Below are positions 62,289-64,000 of a stretch of DNA of 64,000 nt, one piece after another. Origin of the DNA: Chitinophaga silvisoli (lineage in GTDB: Bacteria; Bacteroidota; Bacteroidia; Chitinophagales; Chitinophagaceae); the NCBI RefSeq assembly GCF_003412465.1, contig NZ_QTJV01000007.1:124001-188000 (forward strand). Reading direction: 5' to 3'. Below the pieces are notes generated by a model. The model did not search any database and was not told where the DNA came from. It saw nothing but the letters and a program-made list of their open reading frames with translations. A program made the position numbers and the translations under genes. How positions within the stretch are numbered: the stretch's first letter is position 1; the number at the start of each line of letters is the position of its first letter.

Positions 62289-62296
62289 TATTTTTG
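62289..62296 (+). promoter_or_regulatory. -7 promoter box of metK
   Basis: TATTTTTG matches TAnnTTTG and implies an ~85-nt leader, which holds the inverted repeat TTTACCAT/ATGGTAAA. No known SAM riboswitch pattern is recognised. Confidence 0.5.
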
Positions 62297-62388
62297 CCCC
62301 AGTTTACCATTAGGCATACCACCAAATGACTAAAATATGGTAAATTGTACTAGATTTACTAATCTTAAAGCCGAAATTCAATTATTTT

Positions 62389-63642
62389 ATGCCTTATTTA
62401 TTTACCTCAGAATCAGTATCCGAAGGACATCCGGATAAAGTTGCCGATCAGATATCAGATGCATTGATAGATAATTTCTTAGCCTATGACGCAACTTCCA
62501 AGGTTGCCTGTGAAACATTGGTAACTACCGGTCAGGTGGTGCTGGCTGGTGAAGTTAAATCCGAAGCTTACCTGGATGTGCAGGAAATTGCGCGTGAGGT
62601 AATCCGCAAGATAGGGTATACCAAAAGTGAATACATGTTCGAGGCTAACTCCTGCGGTATCTTCTCTGCTATTCATGAGCAGTCTCCGGATATCAACCAG
62701 GGTGTGGAGCGCAAGAGCCCGGAAGAACAGGGTGCTGGCGACCAGGGTATGATGTTCGGTTACGCTACCAAAGAGACCGAAAACTATATGCCACTGGCAC
62801 TGGATCTTGCACACAAACTGCTGATCGAACTGGCTGCGATCCGTCGCGAAAACAAAGAAATCACTTACCTGCGTCCGGATGCAAAGTCACAGGTAACTAT
62901 CGAATATTCTGATGACAACCAGCCTATCCGTATTGATACCATCGTGATCTCTACACAGCACGATGACTTCGATGCAGAAGAAAAAATGCTGGCGAAGATC
63001 AAGGAAGATATGATCAAGATCGTTATCCCACGTGTCAAAGCGCAGCTGAAACCTGAACTGCAGGCACTGTTCAACGATAAGATCACTTACCACATCAACC
63101 CAACCGGCAAATTTGTAATCGGCGGTCCACACGGCGATACCGGTCTTACAGGCCGTAAGATCATCGTAGATACCTATGGTGGTAAAGGTGCACACGGTGG
63201 TGGTGCATTCTCCGGTAAAGATCCTTCCAAAGTAGACCGTTCTGCTGCTTATGCTACCCGTCACATTGCCAAGAACCTGGTTGCTGCCGGTCTGGCTGAT
63301 GAAGTACTGGTACAGGTATCCTATGCAATCGGTGTGGCTAAGCCTTGTGGTTTATTCATCGATACACGTGGTACTGCAAAGGTGAAGCTGACAGATGGTG
63401 AGATTGCCCGTAAAGTGGAAGAGATCTTCGACCTGCGTCCTTATGCAATCGAGCAGCGCCTGAAACTGCGTAACCCTATTTATAGCGATACTGCTGCTTA
63501 TGGTCATATGGGCCGTGAGAGCAAGGTGGTGACCAAGGTATTCAACAAGGGGAAGAAGCATGAGAAGAGCGTGGAAGTGGAGTTGTTTACATGGGAGAAA
63601 CTGGATTATGTAGATAAAGTGAAAGCAGCGTTTGGCCTGTAA
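62389..63642 (+). CDS. metK: S-adenosylmethionine synthase
   Basis: A 417-residue enzyme making AdoMet from methionine and ATP. ESVSEGHPDKVADQISDA, the GDQGMMFGYA loop and GGGAFSGKDPSKVDRSAAY are diagnostic. Length is slightly above the ~385 of E. coli, usual for Bacteroidota. It is monocistronic between its leader and a strong terminator. Confidence 0.98.
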   Translation: MPYLFTSESVSEGHPDKVADQISDALIDNFLAYDATSKVACETLVTTGQVVLAGEVKSEAYLDVQEIAREVIRKIGYTKSEYMFEANSCGIFSAIHEQSPDINQGVERKSPEEQGAGDQGMMFGYATKETENYMPLALDLAHKLLIELAAIRRENKEITYLRPDAKSQVTIEYSDDNQPIRIDTIVISTQHDDFDAEEKMLAKIKEDMIKIVIPRVKAQLKPELQALFNDKITYHINPTGKFVIGGPHGDTGLTGRKIIVDTYGGKGAHGGGAFSGKDPSKVDRSAAYATRHIAKNLVAAGLADEVLVQVSYAIGVAKPCGLFIDTRGTAKVKLTDGEIARKVEEIFDLRPYAIEQRLKLRNPIYSDTAAYGHMGRESKVVTKVFNKGKKHEKSVEVELFTWEKLDYVDKVKAAFGL

Positions 63643-63661
63643 TTAGCTTTTGAATATTATT

Positions 63662-63700
63662 AAAAAACCGCTTTGGCTGCATGCGAAAGCGGTTTTTTTT
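63662..63700 (+). terminator. Strong intrinsic terminator after metK
   Basis: The stem AAAAAACCGCTTT pairs with AAAGCGGTTTTTT around an 11-nt loop. Confidence 0.9.
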
Positions 63701-63799
63701 ATTATAAGTGGCCTGGTCTAAAACGTTTGTTTCTTTTCGGGTTCAGGTATGACGATATCAATTCTTCTGGCCAGTTCGGGCAATTTTCAATAATTCGTA

Positions 63800-64000
63800 T
63801 CACACCTGCTCAAACTCTTCCCAAATCAACTCCCTGTTCACAAACGCCGCCGCTGCCAGTCCGGCAGATACCGCATTCGCCACCCCACGCATCATACTGC
63901 AATTATCTCCCGCGGCATATACTCCTTCTACACTCGTCTTTCCAAAATCCGCAATCTTAATATGACCTGTTTCTGTAAACTCACAACCTAATTGTGCCGG
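63800..64000 (-). CDS. NAD(P)/FAD-dependent oxidoreductase (thioredoxin reductase-like), C-terminal part, runs off the window
   Basis: On the minus strand a frame is open from the window edge to a TGA at 63802-63800, giving the last 66 residues of a protein. They read as the end of a class II flavin disulfide reductase fold: ETGHIKIADFGKTSVEGVYA then AGDNCSMMRGVANAVSAGL, where the AGD is the FAD-ribityl motif. The N-terminal FAD and NADPH sites and any CxxC lie outside. It is convergent with metK. Confidence 0.88.
   Translation of the reverse strand, partial: PAQLGCEFTETGHIKIADFGKTSVEGVYAAGDNCSMMRGVANAVSAGLAAAAFVNRELIWEEFEQV

Noticed and set aside
62225..62388. SAM riboswitch upstream of metK
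   Set aside because: No SAM-I, SAM-II or SAM-III core pattern was recognised; only a simple inverted repeat is present.
63673..63960. Plus-strand open frame after metK
   Set aside because: It starts in the metK terminator and is antisense to the end of the thioredoxin reductase-like gene, which has clear motifs.
1..64000. CRISPR array, tRNA or rRNA genes, prophage or intact insertion sequence
   Set aside because: No regularly spaced repeats, cloverleaf genes, ribosomal RNA stretches, integrase or transposase genes were seen in the gaps or reading frames.

Overview
The window looks like chromosomal DNA of a Bacteroidota bacterium of the Chitinophagaceae, most likely Chitinophaga or a close relative. 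The reasons are two SusC/SusD pairs, an ECF sigma/FecR pair feeding an STN-domain SusC, a type IX secretion sorting domain, Bacteroidota-type promoters (TTG, 19-21 nt, TAnnTTTG), weak ribosome binding sites, LytS/LytTR signalling and a mid-40s GC feel. The genus is inference from gene content; no search was run.

Positions 1-3.8 kb hold the end of a LytS-type kinase, its LytTR regulator, a secreted subtilase and a divergent CobW/COG0523 metallochaperone GTPase whose promoter overlaps a perfect palindrome. From 3.9 to 11.9 kb lies a first glycan locus: ECF sigma factor, FecR anti-sigma, SusC with an STN signalling domain, SusD and a formylglycine sulfatase. From 12 to 17.4 kb come a scramblase-like protein and a split CheB plus CheR-PAS-histidine kinase pair. 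From 17.6 to 25.4 kb lies a second SusC/SusD locus, flanked by a small secreted CBM6-like protein and by a PQQ-type sugar dehydrogenase coupled to a cytochrome c. A MarR-GNAT fusion, a GH76/beta-gamma-crystallin/T9SS enzyme, a CapA-like protein and an NlpC/P60 hydrolase follow up to 30.5 kb.

From 30.5 kb on the window is mostly housekeeping: acyl-CoA carboxylase beta, RNase HI, SmpB, AccD, class II aldolase, cystathionine beta-synthase with a BtuF-like protein, a tight bioD - cyclo-ligase - lpxK - rnr - prenyl synthase run, an amino-acid permease, DoxX, a DUF2027-Smr protein, RNase P RNA (rnpB), a DUF4870 protein and a second subtilase. Two adjacent genes at 51.9-54.5 kb (ALDH7 and a DUF1338 2-oxoadipate dioxygenase) suggest lysine/2-aminoadipate breakdown. 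Pantothenate genes (panB; panC-panD), a polyphosphate pair (ppx, ppk1), a one-domain glycogen-synthase-like protein and metK close the window, with the tail of a thioredoxin-reductase-like enzyme at the right edge.

No CRISPR array, tRNA, rRNA, intact insertion sequence or prophage was seen. The most unusual items are non-coding: a MITE-like inverted repeat between ppx and ppk1, a palindrome inside the cobW promoter, several apparently leaderless promoters, a 21-bp tandem repeat before rnpB, and a gene-free block with an orphan terminator near 51.5 kb. I did not find a clearly new multi-gene system.
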